Shown: positions 21,499 through 34,233 of the stretch, piece after piece
Layout of the letters: every line of letters starts with the position of its first letter
Numbering within the stretch: the stretch's first letter is position 1
NCBI GenBank assembly: GCA_902729315.2
Contig: LR746265.1
Location: 8,985,392 to 9,049,391, forward strand
Reading direction: 5' to 3'
DNA from: Spirodela intermedia
Lineage: Eukaryota > Streptophyta > Magnoliopsida > Alismatales > Araceae
DNA length: 64,000 nucleotides
Notes under the pieces: generated by a model
Database searches by the model: none
Seen by the model: only the letters and a program-made list of their open reading frames with translations
What the model was told of the DNA's origin: nothing
Made by a program: the position numbers and the translations under genes

Positions 21499-22446
21499 CA
21501 AAATACTTCTTGTAATGATTCTTCTAGCTTTTACAGATCATAATTTGACTAATTAAATCGTCTATAATCGCTTATGTAAAAATCACCAAGTAGAATTCTA
21601 TTTCTACCCGGTTCGTATTCGTTAGGTGCTGACATCATCTTGACATCTACACCTTTATTTCCCTTTTTCACAAAATTTAAATATATTTTATTTTCTTTTT
21701 TTAGTTTAAAATTCATAAAAACTTGTATTCTTTGAGAATATTTCTGAAATATTACCTGATATTATATTACATCCTTGTGATTGACCTACAAAATTTCCAC
21801 TATTTTTAGAACTTTGATTAAATTATAATTGATATAATTATTCAAAAATACTTCTAAATATCTAAAAATTAGTATTTTCTAGTTTTATAAATTTTAAATT
21901 CGTGTGGTTTACTAAACAACGGATATTTTAGGTATTACAATTATTAAAATTTTTCGAAGACTGTGACCCTAGGTTTAGCCCCACATTTGATTATATGTTG
22001 AGTTTTGAGGTTGATATATAGTAATACTAGACTTGATAATCAATGTGTCCCTTTCTCACATGTGTACGGCCGCTCTTTGTCGTATGCCCAACTGGCCATT
22101 GATGATGTGGAAGGGGAGTGACGCACATGTGTCCCCTATCGGTCCGTCTTTAGCCACTCAAGCCCTTACTCACGATTCTGCCTGTCTATGCTTCCAACCT
22201 GCTTGTGGGCTCGACTAGGTGGCAAGTTTTCTCTTTCTTCTATCTTTTTATTTTTTTTGTCTTCATTTACCTCAAAAATAAGATTATAGAAATTATATAA
22301 ATTCACATAAGATCCCATAATTAGTCAAATTAACCAACTAAAAATTATTTTTCATAATTTGACATAAATATAAGTCTATTAATTATGAGTTAAGATTAAA
22401 ACTATATTATTAATTAATTATTAACTCATGATAATGAAGACTTATC
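21499..22446. repeat. Back-to-back LTR block of family 2, copy B
   Basis: Plus-strand LTR 3' part (21499 to about 21920) meets minus-strand LTR 5' half (about 21960-22446), as in copy A. Ends GACTTATCA. Confidence 0.75.
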
Positions 22447-22833
22447 AACCATCTTCACTAAAGTATGTATTTTTTGATTAACATCAAGCTTATCGAATGA
22501 TTATATCATCGTATTTGTCTAAGGATCAAGAGAATAGATTACTTGATGTACTTAGGACATAGAGAGAGGTGATTGGCTGGTCTCTAGTACATATTTGAAG
22601 ACTTGATCTATTTGTGTGTATGCACATAATTTATCTTGAGGAGAACTATCATTTCTTTTTATGCATTTCCTTACTAGCTTTTGTTTTAGACATATTTTAT
22701 TGGTCGAGTGCTTTAGTTAGAACCGTTCAGGGGCAATAGTGTAGTAGATGGGGCATAAAAATCAGAATTTTCTTCTCTTTTCCCTTCTCTCACATGCATT
22801 AAGGACAATGCAAGACTTAAGTAGGAGGGAGGT
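22447..22833 (+). mobile_element. Family-2 trailer, copy B, cut at its G run
   Basis: Same as the first 390 bases at 1034. After AAGTAGGAGGGAGGT it passes straight into minus-strand gag-X sequence. The identical breakpoint occurs at 34233. Confidence 0.75.
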
Positions 22834-24257
22834 GATGTCAAGCACTTAAATGTTTAAGCACTCCTTGGAATAACAATCTAGACTTCATTTCTTCTATTCT
22901 CATCTTTATCACTTCTTCACTCATAGATATATTTACAAGATGTTCCAATTATCAATAATCATCCAAGAATAATATTGATCCTACATTTCCCTTTTTCCAT
23001 GGCTTGATTTTTGAAGTTTGCACTATATTTCTTCCTTCTTTTATAGTGGATAAGTAACTTTTCCTGTAGACAAATTTCGACAATAAGATTGATGTCTCAC
23101 ACCCTCCATGTGTACTCTTCATTTTCAGGGCTTTCACTTTATCCACTTATTTTATAGCAAGTGTTTTTCTATACATGATTTTCGACAATGAGAATCATGT
23201 CTCACACCCTCCATGTGTACTCTTCGTTTCTAGATTTTTCACATTGCTCTCTCTCTTTTTTTTTTTTTCGAAATAAGTGATTTCTCCTCACAAGTCCTAT
23301 AGATCTGGGTGCAAAAATCTCTATTAAACTCAAATGATCAATCAAATTTTCAAATCAAGTAAATACTATCCATCAAGATCATGAAGTGAAAATCTGTAAA
23401 ATCAAATCCATGTTATCTATCATGTATCCAAGGAGTATTCCAACATTTCATGCTACTAGATCATTCTTTTGACTCAATAATAATCTTCCTAATATCTTTT
23501 GGTATCAATCAATCTAATTGATTTAATTTTTCATGCATGTAATATGATGTAAGAAATTTGTAAATTAGATAGTTCTAACAATTCTGTTTTCTGTTTTCAG
23601 TTCTATTTTTAGCAACAATAAATTTGTCAAAAATAAATCAAAACTATCCTCTTTATAGCTATAATTTCAAATTTCAGTAATATATGTCTAGGGGATTGAA
23701 ATGTGAGAAAAGGGTCTCTAGAATTTCAAATTTCAGGCTGTTTTTTGTTTGCTGTTTTTGACAATCTGTTGTTCCTGACAGAAAACCAGAAAATAGATGT
23801 TGCAGTTTTTCCGAATTTTATTTATTATTATTATTTTTTTTTAGTTGCTGTTCTAATGCAAACACATGTTCTTAATCGTCCTACAGCATAAATTAATAAT
23901 GAATACTTCACCCCCAAACTTAAAAATTACATTGTCCTCAATGACACAGAAAATTAAAACAGAACATGTAGAAAATATAATTTTCAAGTGAAGCATGCAT
24001 ATATGCAAAGTTAAGCATTAAAAATATTGTCATAAATGATAAAGCTCCAAAAGACATCACCTCAACCTCATTTTTAATTTTCCACTTCGTCTTACACTCC
24101 TCCTCCTGCACTTTTTCGAAAAAAAAAATACAGAAACAAGTACTGCAAAATTCTAAGAAAAATAGAGCTTTAAAAAATCAAACAGAATGAAATAAAAACC
24201 ATGGGTTGCCTCCTATGCGGCACTGAATTTAATGTCTTCAGCTGGACAGCTCTTAGA
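22834..24257 (-). mobile_element. 3' non-coding region of gag-X element, copy 2
   Basis: Starts about 165 bases inside the normal LTR-proximal end, so the PPT and 3' LTR are missing. Contains the duplicated CACACCCTCCATGTGTACTC unit (23098, 23205), the ACTTAAAAATTACATTGTCCTC motif near 23917 and the CCATGGGTTGCCTCC motif near 24199. Confidence 0.7.
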
Positions 24258-26712
24258 TCATATAAGATGATCTATGGCCATCAAAATATATTTGTATCCC
24301 AAGGTGAGTTTCATGATATTCTTTTTCAGATTTAGCATAAATTCATATACTTCATATATATACCTTGACATACTTTCAGCCAAAACAAAATGGAAATTAA
24401 CAAGATTTTCCCAAAAATAATATTTCCATTTTGAAAAGAATCTTTTCTCATTTCTATCTTGTTTTGTAAGGCTCTCATTCATTAATAAATACTTTCTATT
24501 AATAGACCATAAAATGTGATCAGGCCATATAATTTTCAAATTAGCTCCTACCCAATCTAGAATTTTTTCATCTAAATTAATATCTCTAATTCTTCCACTC
24601 ACCCATTTCTTAATGTGTTCTTTTATCTACATAATTTTTCCCTGCCCCATTTTATCTTCCATACATATTTGTTCAATTTGTGAGGAGTGAAATATTTCAA
24701 GCTAAGAAGTAATTCTAATAGGCTGTGGGTTTTGAAGGATGGAAGGATTGTCTTCTTTAATCTCAGATCTAATAAATACAGTAAAATTCAAATTTTCTCT
24801 TCCAAAATTATCTCTATATTCATATCCATTATTTTCGTTTCTCCCCATTAGTTGAATCAACTCTTTTTCTAGCTTTTCGTTTCTCAACTCATCAAATTCT
24901 TCATCTTCCCAAGAGCTATCTTTTAATTTCGGTATATGATATACATCATCATCCTCACACTCAACATCTATGGCTACAAAATTATAATTAGATTTATTAA
25001 TTTCGTCTCCTACGTCTCCCAAATCAACTGATTTTTCCTCACTTGAAATATGTTTTTCTTCATTTCTGTCCTTACTCTCTTCTACTAAAATTTGGATGAT
25101 TTTTCCATGATCAGCTACTCTTTCTCCTCATCATCCTCACTATATTCATTCATCAATTGTGAGCAATAAATAATTTTATTCAAATTTTCTGCTACTATAT
25201 TTTCAGCCTTAATATTCTCATTTACTTCTAATGGCTCATCAATTTCTTCTAATAATTCGAAATAAGGATCAGGTAAAATATTCTCAATCAATGTATTCAC
25301 TGTCCTAACATTTTCATTTCGTGGGTTTTTTTTTAAATTTATCCAGCTAGACTCTCTTTGCTGAAATCCTACTGTTGGATAGTTTCCTGAATTTTCTATG
25401 GGCTGACTAAGTGGCTGTCCCTCTTCTTTGTTATTCCCAAGAGCCTCTATAATTTGTTTCTGGTGTAGCATCATTTGATTCATAGTTTTTTGCATCATTT
25501 GGCTTATTTGTTGCATCATTTCCATAGCATCAGGTTGGATTTGAGAGGACTGATTTTTCTGAAATCTATGTTCCTATTTTGGACGAAATTCAAAATTTGA
25601 ATTGGATCTAAGTGCTTCTGGATTTTGAATACTATTTGGGTTTCTCCACGAAAAATTATTCCTCCAATTAGGATTATAAGAATTAGAAAAATATTCTCTA
25701 CTTTTACTAAAATTGTGGGGTACCTGCACTTGTTCTTGCCTAGGATGATATTGAAATTCGAAATGATCATTTTCACCATACATAGGACATGTACTATTTG
25801 AATTAAATTGAGGGTTAAGAGGCTTTCTAATATTGTCAATAAGTAAATCAAGTTTTTCTAATCTTTGATTAATCTGATTAACCTCATTTCTAAATTTAGA
25901 ATAAATATCATGATGTAATTCATGAATTCCTCTCTTCTTATCCCTATCATATAATTCAAAAGAGGCTTGATCTCTAGAATTTTCACTTAAATTCTCATAA
26001 AGACTGTAAATCTCATCAGGGGTTTTCTCCATAAAAGCTCCTCCACATATAGAATCAATCATATTTCTATGTTGTTCTAATAATCCATCATAAAAAATTC
26101 TATTGAGCTGCCACTTTGGTATAGCATGATGAGGACACTTTCTAAGTAAATCTTTGAATGTTTCCCATGTCTCATGTAAAGTTTCTCCTGGTCTTTGAGA
26201 AAAATTCCATATATGTTCTCTCATATTTTGAGTTTTTCCTAAGGGATAAAATTTTTGAAAAAAGGCCTGTTCTATGTCTTTCTAACTAGTTAATTTCTAT
26301 CTAATGTGGATAGCCAATGACTAGCTTTGTCCCTAAGTGTATGAGGAAATAATTTCATCTTAATAATTTTCGGTGTAACTTGAGGGAGATTAACTAAATC
26401 ACAGACCATATGAAATTTTTCTAAGTGCTGATGAAGTTCTTCTAAAGGCAATCCATGAAAATTAGGGAGCATTTGAAAAATTCTTGGATTTATTTCGAAT
26501 TTAACATTGGGTGCTAATGGGACTCTAATATTGGATGCTCTTTGAAATGAATCAGGGATATAATAATTTTTCATGGCCACAGGATTGTTCTCAGTTTGAC
26601 CTATACTTTCTTTAGGATCTATCAAAATTAATTTTTCTTTCGGATTTTTAGTTTTGAATGAAATAATGAAAGGATTTTCTAGCCTTGGATGCAAGGATCT
26701 TCTACCATACAT
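24258..26712 (-). pseudogene. gag-X polyprotein pseudogene, copy 2
   Basis: Minus-strand frame from MYGRRSLHPRLENP at 26712 to the TGA at 24258-24260. Gag motifs (LEELHQHLEKFHMV, FKDLLRKCPHHAIPKWQLN, GGAFMEKTPDEIYSLYENL) are followed by the Met/Gln-rich stretch, then X (CEDDDVYHIPKLKDSSWEDE, RIRDINLDEKILDWVGANLK, FFSKWKYYFWENL). Stops or shifts fall near 26289, 26225, 25573, 25114, 24701 and 24603. The X C-terminal 114 codons (24258-24602) are open and retain the Trp lost to a stop in the copies at 12215 and 46281. Confidence 0.75.
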
Positions 26713-26907
26713 AAAAAATCAATAAATTCGAGAGAAAAGTTTATTAATTGTTACCCTCCTTCAGTATGCTTCAGTCCTTGCCTTGCTTCTTTTCCTTCCT
26801 TTTTTCTAAAAAAAAAAAATTCAGGAAGAAGAAAATAAAATAAGAGTTAATTTGTTTTTGTGTACTCTAAGAGAAAAACAGAAAAATACTAAATATTATG
26901 CAATACA

Positions 26908-26925
26908 TCCCTGGCAATGGTGCCA
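26908..26925 (-). other. Primer-binding site (mutated)
   Basis: Minus-strand TGGCACCATTGCCAGGGA, three transitions away from the intact PBS at 9689. Sits six bases from the LTR end. Confidence 0.75.
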
Positions 26926-26930
26926 AAATT

Positions 26931-28543
26931 TAACGTGACTCAGTCGTTGTATATTAAATCACGCAAATCTAAAATTTATAAAACTAGAAAATATGATTTT
27001 TTAGATATTTAGAAGTATTTCTGAACAAATATATCAATTATAATTCAATAAAACTTCCAAAAATAGCGGTAATTTTGCAGGTCGATCACAGGGATGTAAT
27101 ATAATATCTGGTAATTATTTAGAATTTTTCTCAATGAATACTATTTTTTATGAATTTTATACTAGGAAATATATTTAAAATTCACGAAAAAAGGAAACAA
27201 GGGTGCGAGCGTCAAGATGAGGTCAGCGCCCGGCGAATGCGAATCGGGCGGAAATAGAGTTCCACTGGTGATTCTTATGTAAGCGATTACAGACGGTTTA
27301 ATTGATCAAATTAAGATCTGTAAAAGATGGAAGAATCGTAATGAAATGAAGTATATGTTGGTAAATTTAAAATCAACAAATTATCACTAAATGAAACGGA
27401 AATTAAGTTGAAAGTAGGAAAATAGAGTTCCGACGTCGCAGCGGTGATGCTTCGGCGATGCACCGGAATTCTGAGTATTCGGGAGGATCGTCGTGTAGTG
27501 TCTACGGCCTCGAAGGCTCTCCTTAGACAAAGACGACGTGGGCAATCTCTAGATCTTCTCGCGAAGTCTAGAGATTAATGAAATGGGTCGTCGAATCGTC
27601 TCCGGTGGCTGTCACCCGGCGGAGCAAAAAAACGGCGACTTTGCGGCTCTCTGGCGACTGTCACCCGACGGAGAGGAGCTGGATGAAGGTGGGGCGCAAG
27701 TCAGGGAGCTTCATTCTCAAGTCCGCGTAGCAAGAGGAGACTCTTCATCGCATCTGGTACGCTCTCAAGAGGTGGCGACTCGTCTCCTGGCGGATCGTCC
27801 TCGTCCTGATGACAGCTTGTTCGTCGATCAATTAGATATGATTTACTCGATAGATTCACGATCCTTTTATCGCGAATCCTTCAGTAATTTGAGTAACAAT
27901 GCTTCGCGAATCGCGTTGACGAGATTTTCACCAATGATCTAGTGATTCTGGTTACTTAATCCTTCACCAGCGATCTGTAAGAAAGTCGCGATAATCAGAT
28001 AAAAATATGAGTTTTGGCTCTGGGAGGATTCGAACCTGCACTGGTTGCCCGCCCTTTCTGGGGAAGGTGACGTGGGTTTAGTCCCACATCAGTTGTGTGC
28101 CGAAGTTTCTGGCGAATATAAAGTAATATTACATTCCCGATCAAGCGCGCGTGTACAACCACTCCTTGCCCCACAGCCGGCTGGCCACCAGTGACGTGGA
28201 AGGGGAGTGGCGCACATGTGCCCACATCATCGATTCAAGCCGCTTGAGCCCCTGCTCGCGGCTACTCCCCGACTGCACTTCCGACCCGCTTGCGGGCCCG
28301 GTTGGCCGGCGGGGTCCCCCCATTTTGCAATATTTAGTTTTATTTCTTTTTCTTCATTTATCTCAAAAGTAAGATTGTAAAAATCATATAAATTCGTATA
28401 AAATCACATAATTACCCAAAAAATCACATTAATCAATTGAAGACCACTTTTCACACTTTAACACAAACAGTTTATTTATCATGAGTTAAGGCTAAAACTA
28501 TATTATTTACTAATTATTAACTCATGATAATGAAGACTTATCA
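26931..28543 (-). repeat. Family-1 LTR shared by two gag-X interiors
   Basis: Full minus-strand LTR. On its left lies the PBS of gag-X copy 2. On its right (28544-28582) lies a PPT-side stub (CACCTCCCAACTTAAATCATTGC) of another interior. An LTR with PBS on one side and PPT on the other implies a tandem element made by unequal exchange between LTRs. Confidence 0.8.
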
Positions 28544-28582
28544 CACCTCCCAACTTAAATCATTGCTAGTCCCTTAACAATG

Positions 28583-29408
28583 AAGAGCCTCCTCTTGTTG
28601 TGCGGACTTGAGGATGAAGCTCCATGACACGCGCCCCACCTCCATCCAGCTCCTCTCTGTCGGGTGACAGCCGCTGGAGAGCCACAAAGTCGCCGTTTTT
28701 CTGCTCCGCTGGGTGACAGTCACCGGAGATGATTTGACGACTCATTTCATTGATCTCTAGACTTTGCAAGGAGATCTAGAGATTGCCCACATCGTCCTTG
28801 TCCAAGGAGAGCCTTCGAGGCCGCGGACACTACACGACGATCCTCCCGAATGCTCAAGATTCCGGTGCATCGCCGACGCATCGCCGTCGCAACGCCGGAA
28901 CTCTGTTTTCCTACTTTTAACTTAATTTACGCTTCATTTAGTGATAATTTGTGTGATTTTAATTTACCAAAATATACTTCGTTCAATTACGGTTCTTCCG
29001 ACTTTTAAAGATCTTAATTTGATGAATTAAATCATCTGTAATTGCTTACGCAAGAATCGTCGGCAGAACTCTATTTTCGCTCAATTCGCGTTCGCCAGGT
29101 GTTGACGTCATCCTGACATCTACACCCTTATTTCCTTTTTCCGTGAATTTTAAATATATTTCCTTTTCATTTCCTAGTATAAAATTCATAGAAAATATTA
29201 TTCTTTGCCAAAAATTCTGAATAATTATCAGATATTATATTACATCCTTATGATCAACCTGGAAAATTATTACTATTTTTGGAAGTTTTATTAAATTATA
29301 ATTGATATATTTGTTCAGAAATACTTCTAAATATCTAAAAATTTGTATTTTGTAGTTTTATAAATTTTATATTTACATGATTTAATATACAATGACTAAG
29401 TCACATCT
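28583..29408 (+). repeat. Plus-strand family-1 LTR 3' part
   Basis: Begins at GAAGAGCCTCCTCTTG, joined to the PPT-side stub of the minus element at CTTAACAATG. The same fusion is found at 39382. Ends near TCACATCT. Confidence 0.75.
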
Positions 29409-29488
29409 GTGACAGCCACTAGAGAGCCACAAAGTCATCATTTTTTTGCTCCGCCAAGTGACAACTGTCAAAGATGGTTCAAGCCACT
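29409..29488 (+). repeat. Short LTR piece
   Basis: GTGACAGCCACTAGAGAGCC and about 60 more bases, equal to the start of the old LTR right part at 31040, then cut by the next LTR. Confidence 0.6.
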
Positions 29489-31039
29489 ATAGTTTTAGCC
29501 TTAACTCATGATAAATAGACTTATATTTGTGTTAAAGTGTGAAAAGTGGTTTTCAGTTGAATAACGTGAATTTTTGGGTAATTATGTGAGTTTATAAGAT
29601 TTTTACAGTCTTACTTTTGAGATAAATAAAGAAAAAGAAATAAAAATAAAAATATAGCAAAATGGGGGACCCGCCGGCCAGCCGGGGCAAGTGGGTCGGA
29701 AGTGTAGTCGGGGAGTAGCCGCGAGCAGGGGCTCAAGCGGCTTGAACCGATGGGGGCACGTGTGCGCCACTCCCCTTCCACGTCACCGGTGGCCAGCCAA
29801 CTGTGGGGCAAGGAGTGGTCATACACGCGCGAGAAAGGGACTTGCTTAGAAATCTAACATTACTATATATTCACCTAAAAATTTGGCGCACAACCGATGT
29901 GGGACTAAACCCGCGTCACCTTTTCAGAAGGGGCGGGGCAACCGGCGTGGGTTTGAATCCTCCCAGAGCCAAAACTCATCTTTTTTATCTGATTATCGCG
30001 ACTTTCCTGCAGATCGTCGGTGACGGATTAAGCAACCAGAATCGCTGCATCATCGACGAAAATCTCGTCAACGCGCTTCGCGGAGCATTGTTACTAAAAT
30101 TGCTGAACAATTCGCGATAAAAGGATTGCGAATCCATCGAGTAAAGCATCTCCGATTGATCGACGAACAAGCCATCGTCGGAAAGAGGACGATCTACTAG
30201 GAGACGAGTTGCCACCTCTTGATAGCATACCAGATGCGATGAAGAGCCTCCTCTTGCTGTTCGGACCTGAGGATAAAGCTCCCTGACACGTGTTGGAGAG
30301 CCGCAAAGTCGTTGTTTTTCTGCTCTGCCGGGTGACAGCCGCTGGAGATGATTTGACGACCCATTTCATTGATCTCTAGACTTCGCAAGGAGATCTAGAG
30401 ATTGCCCACATCGTCCTTGTCCAAGGAGAGCCTTCGAGGCCGTGGACACTACACGACTATCCTCCCGAACGCTCAGGATTTCGGTGCATTGTTGACGTAT
30501 CGCCGACGTATCGCCGCCGCGACACCGGAACTTTGTTTTCCTACTTTCACCTTACTTTACACTTCATTTAGTGATAATTTGTGTGATTTAAATTTACCAA
30601 GCTATATTTCATTCAATTACGATTCTTCCGACTTTTACAGATCTTAATTTGATCAATTAAATCATCTGTAATCGCTTACGTAAGAATCCCCGGGCGGAAC
30701 TCTGTTTCTGGCCGATTCGTGTTCGCCAGGCGCTAACGTCATCCTGACATCTGCACCCTTATTTCTTTTTTCCGTGAATTTTAAATATATTTCTTTTTCA
30801 TTTCCTAGTATAAAATTCATAGAAAATAGTATTCTTTGCCAAAAATTCTGAATAATTACCAGATATTATATTACATCCCTATGATTGACTTAGAAAATTA
30901 CTGCTATTTTTGGAAGTTTTATTAAATTATAAATTATATATTTGTTCAGAAACACTTCTAAATATCTAAAAATTCGTATTTTCTAGTTTTATAAATTTTA
31001 TATTTGCGTGATTTAATATACAACGACTAAGTCATGTCA
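29489..31039 (+). repeat. Nearly complete family-1 LTR lacking its first ~45 bases
   Basis: Starts inside the hairpin region (only the right arm, TTAACTCATGATAA, is present) and ends GTCATGTCA. The antisense frame at 30197-30388 shows a small deletion in the GC-rich part (around 30294). Confidence 0.75.
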
Positions 31040-31784
31040 ATGATGGCCGCTAGAGAGCCACAGAGTCGTCATTTTTTCGCTCTGCCGTGTGACAGCTGTC
31101 GGAGATGATTCGATGACCCATTTCATTGATCTCTAGACTTCGCAAGGATATCTAGAGATTACCCACGTCGTCCTTGTCCAATGAGAGCCTTCGAGGCCAT
31201 GGACACTGCACGATAATCTTCCCGAATGCTTAGAATTCTCGTGCATCGTCGACACATTGCCGCCATGATGCTAGAACTCTATTTTTCTACTTTCAACTTA
31301 ATTTCTACTTCATTTAGTGATAATTTGTGTGATTTAAATTTACCAAGTTATATTTCATTCAATTATGATTCTTCTGCCTTTTCCAAATCTTAATTTGATT
31401 AATTAAATCATCTATAATTGCTTACGTAAGAATCACTAGGCGGAACTCTATTTTTGTTTGATTTGCGTTTGTCGGATGCTAACGTCATCCTAACATCTGC
31501 ACCCTTATTTCCTTTTTTATGAATTTTAAATATATTTTATTTTCATTTCTTAATATAAAATTCATAAAAAAATATATTCTTTGAGAAAAATACTAAAACG
31601 TTATCCAATATTATATTACATCACTATGATCGACTTGGAAAATTACCACAATTTTTGTAAATTTTATTGAATTATAATTGATATATTTGTTCAGAAATAC
31701 TTCTAAATATCTAAAAATTAGTATTTTCTAGTTTTATAATTTTTAAATTTACGTGATTTACAATACAACGACTCAGTCACGTCA
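31040..31784 (+). mobile_element. Old family-1 LTR, right part, copy C
   Basis: ATGATGGCCGCTAGAGAGCC to GTCACGTCA. Equivalent to 19640-20372, and again followed by AAAGGTTTGTCACC of the family-2 integrase. Confidence 0.75.
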
Positions 31785-32283
31785 AAAGGTTTGTCACCTT
31801 CCTATGAAGATCGAACATAAGGCTTATTAGGCTATAAAGAATCTTAATCTCTCTTTAGACGCCGTAGGTAAGCACCGTATGTTGTAGTTGCAAGAGCTTC
31901 AAGAACTACCCAATGAGATGTACAAGAAGTCTCTGATTTACAGAGCAAAAATGAAGGCTTTTTATAACAAGAAGGTGAGCAGAAAGAGTTTTCATGAGCA
32001 TCAAAAAGAGTGGCTTTACAATTCTCGATTGAAACTATTCCTCGAGAAATTAAAATCTAGATGGGATGGACCATACCTTGTGATTAAAGTTTTTGACTGT
32101 GGTGCAGTATTAATTGCAGATCTAAAAACTGGTAAAAATTTTAATGTGAATGGGCAAAGATTAAAACCTTATTTAGAAACGAACCCTCCTTCTTTACCCA
32201 TTTGCACTCAATTATATGATCCATCCATTGAACCTCAATCTTCTTATAACTTCCCCTCCATCATGTACTCTAAGATGGCATAG
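31785..32283 (+). pseudogene. Family-2 integrase C-terminus, copy C
   Basis: Same as copy B, including the TAG for Trp in GCTTATTAGGCT, but the Arg before LKLFLEK is intact (CGA). The last 131 codons (31888-32283) are therefore open through [13 protein letters not shown] and [11 protein letters not shown]. Best preserved of the three copies. An additional TAG replaces Gln or Lys near 31884. Confidence 0.8.
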
Positions 32284-32909
32284 CTTTCTTTTCCACTACA
32301 TTCCCTTTTTATTATTTTTCTCTATCCTTTGATGTTTCTCTTGAGTTTTTATTAAGCGAACAGATCCAGCGTTCTAGAGGAAGTGCATATCATGACACGG
32401 ATTAATACAAAAGAAAATCAGAAGGATGAAGAGTGAAAATCAGTTTGCACATTTAATGCTTTCTCCTTTTTCTCTTATATAGATGCATTAAGGACAATGC
32501 GAATGGTTGTTTGGGGGGGAAGAATAAATGCATGAGGGTGAATACATGAGATTACATCAGGTGCTATAATGCTTATAACTAAATGATGAAGTTCATGATC
32601 TTTCACGGTGCATATAACCCACACTCTTAAATTGAGAAAATCTACTTTGATCTTCTGCCGGATTTATGTTATGAATTCTTATTATTAACTATGAGTAGTA
32701 AATTGAATCCTTCTCTTTCTTGATCAGTAGTCGGTTGAAAAGTTTTCAAATTAGTTAATGCTTTTAAAAATCATTAATCATGATTAAACTTGAGAGAAAA
32801 GGATAGAACATGGTAAAGATTACACTAGAAAAAATAAAATAAAAATCGTAGTAGCGCCTTAGCTGATTTCGTGGGGCTTCCACATGTGAAATTAGGATCA
32901 ACAAGGCTT
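32284..32909 (+). mobile_element. Family-2 trailer after pol, copy C
   Basis: Non-coding, with ATGCATTAAGGACAATGCGA and TTTGGGGGGGAAG near 32483-32522. Matches 20872-21498. Confidence 0.7.
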
Positions 32910-33849
32910 GCAAAATACTTCTTGTAATGATTCTTCTAGCTTTTACAGATCTTAATTTGACTAATTAAATCGTCTATAATCGCTTATGTAAAAATCACTA
33001 GGCAGAATTCTACTTCTGCCTGGTTCGCATTCGTTAGGTGCTGACATCATCTTGACATCTACACCTTTATTTCCCTTTTTCACAAATTTTAAATATATTT
33101 TCTTTTCTTTTCTTAGTTTAAAATTCATAAAAAATCGTATTCTTTGAGAATATTTCTGAAATATTACCTGATATTATATTACATCCTTGTGATTGACTTA
33201 GAAAATTTCCACTATTTTTAGAACTTTGATTAAATTATAATTGATATAATTATTCAAAAATACTTCTAAATATCTAAAAATTAGTATTTTCTAGTTTTAT
33301 AAATTTTAAATTTGTGTGGTTTACTAGACAAGGGATATTTTAGGTATTAAAATTATTAAAATTTTTCAGAGGCTGTGACCCCAGGTTTAGTCCCACATTT
33401 GATTATATGTTGAGTTTTGAGGTTGATATATAGTAATACTAGACTTGATAATCAATGTGTCCCTTTCTCACATGTGTACAGCCGCTCTTTGTCGCATGCC
33501 CGACTAGCCATTGATGATGTGGAAGGGGAGTGACACACATGTGTCCCCTATCGGTCCGTCTTTAGTCGCTCAAGCCCTTACTCATGATTCCGCCTGTCTA
33601 TGCTTCCAACCTACTTGTGGGCTTGACTAGGCGGCAAGTTTCCTCTTTCTTCTATCTTTTTATTTTTTTTTCTTCATTTACCTCAAAAATAAGATTATAA
33701 AAATTATATAAATTCACATAAGATCCCATAATTAGTCAAATTAACCAACTAAAAACTATTTTTCATAATTTGACATAAATATAAGTCTATTTATCATGAG
33801 TTAAGATTAAAACTATAAATTATTACCTCATGATAATGAAAACTTATCA
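32910..33849. repeat. Back-to-back LTR block of family 2, copy C
   Basis: Same head-to-head LTR halves as copies A and B. The terminal hairpin has lost part of its loop (AAACTATAAATTATTACCTCATG), a deletion also seen in copy D but not in A or B. Confidence 0.75.
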
Positions 33850-34233
33850 ACCATCTTCACTAAAGTATGTATTTTTTGATTAACATCAAGCTTATCCAAT
33901 GATTATATCATTGTATTTGTTTAAGGATCAAGAGAATAGATTACTTGATGTACATAGGACATAGAGAGAGGTGATTGGCTGGTCTCTAGCAGATATTTCA
34001 GGACGATCTATTTGTGTGTATGCACATAATTTATCTTGAGGAGAACTATCATTTCTTTTTATGCATTTCCTTACTAGCTTTTGTTTCAGACATATTTTAT
34101 TGGTCGAGTGCTTTAGTTAGAACCATTAAGGGGCAACAGTGTAGTAGATGGGGCATAAAAATCAGAATTTTCTTCTCTTTTCCCTTCTCTCACATGCATT
34201 AAAGACAATGCAAGACTTAAGTAGGGGGGAGGT
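33850..34233 (+). mobile_element. Family-2 trailer, copy C, cut at its G run
   Basis: Matches 22447-22833 and has the same junction, AAGTAGGGGGGAGGT followed by GATGTCAAGCACTT of the minus-strand gag-X 3' region. Confidence 0.75.
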
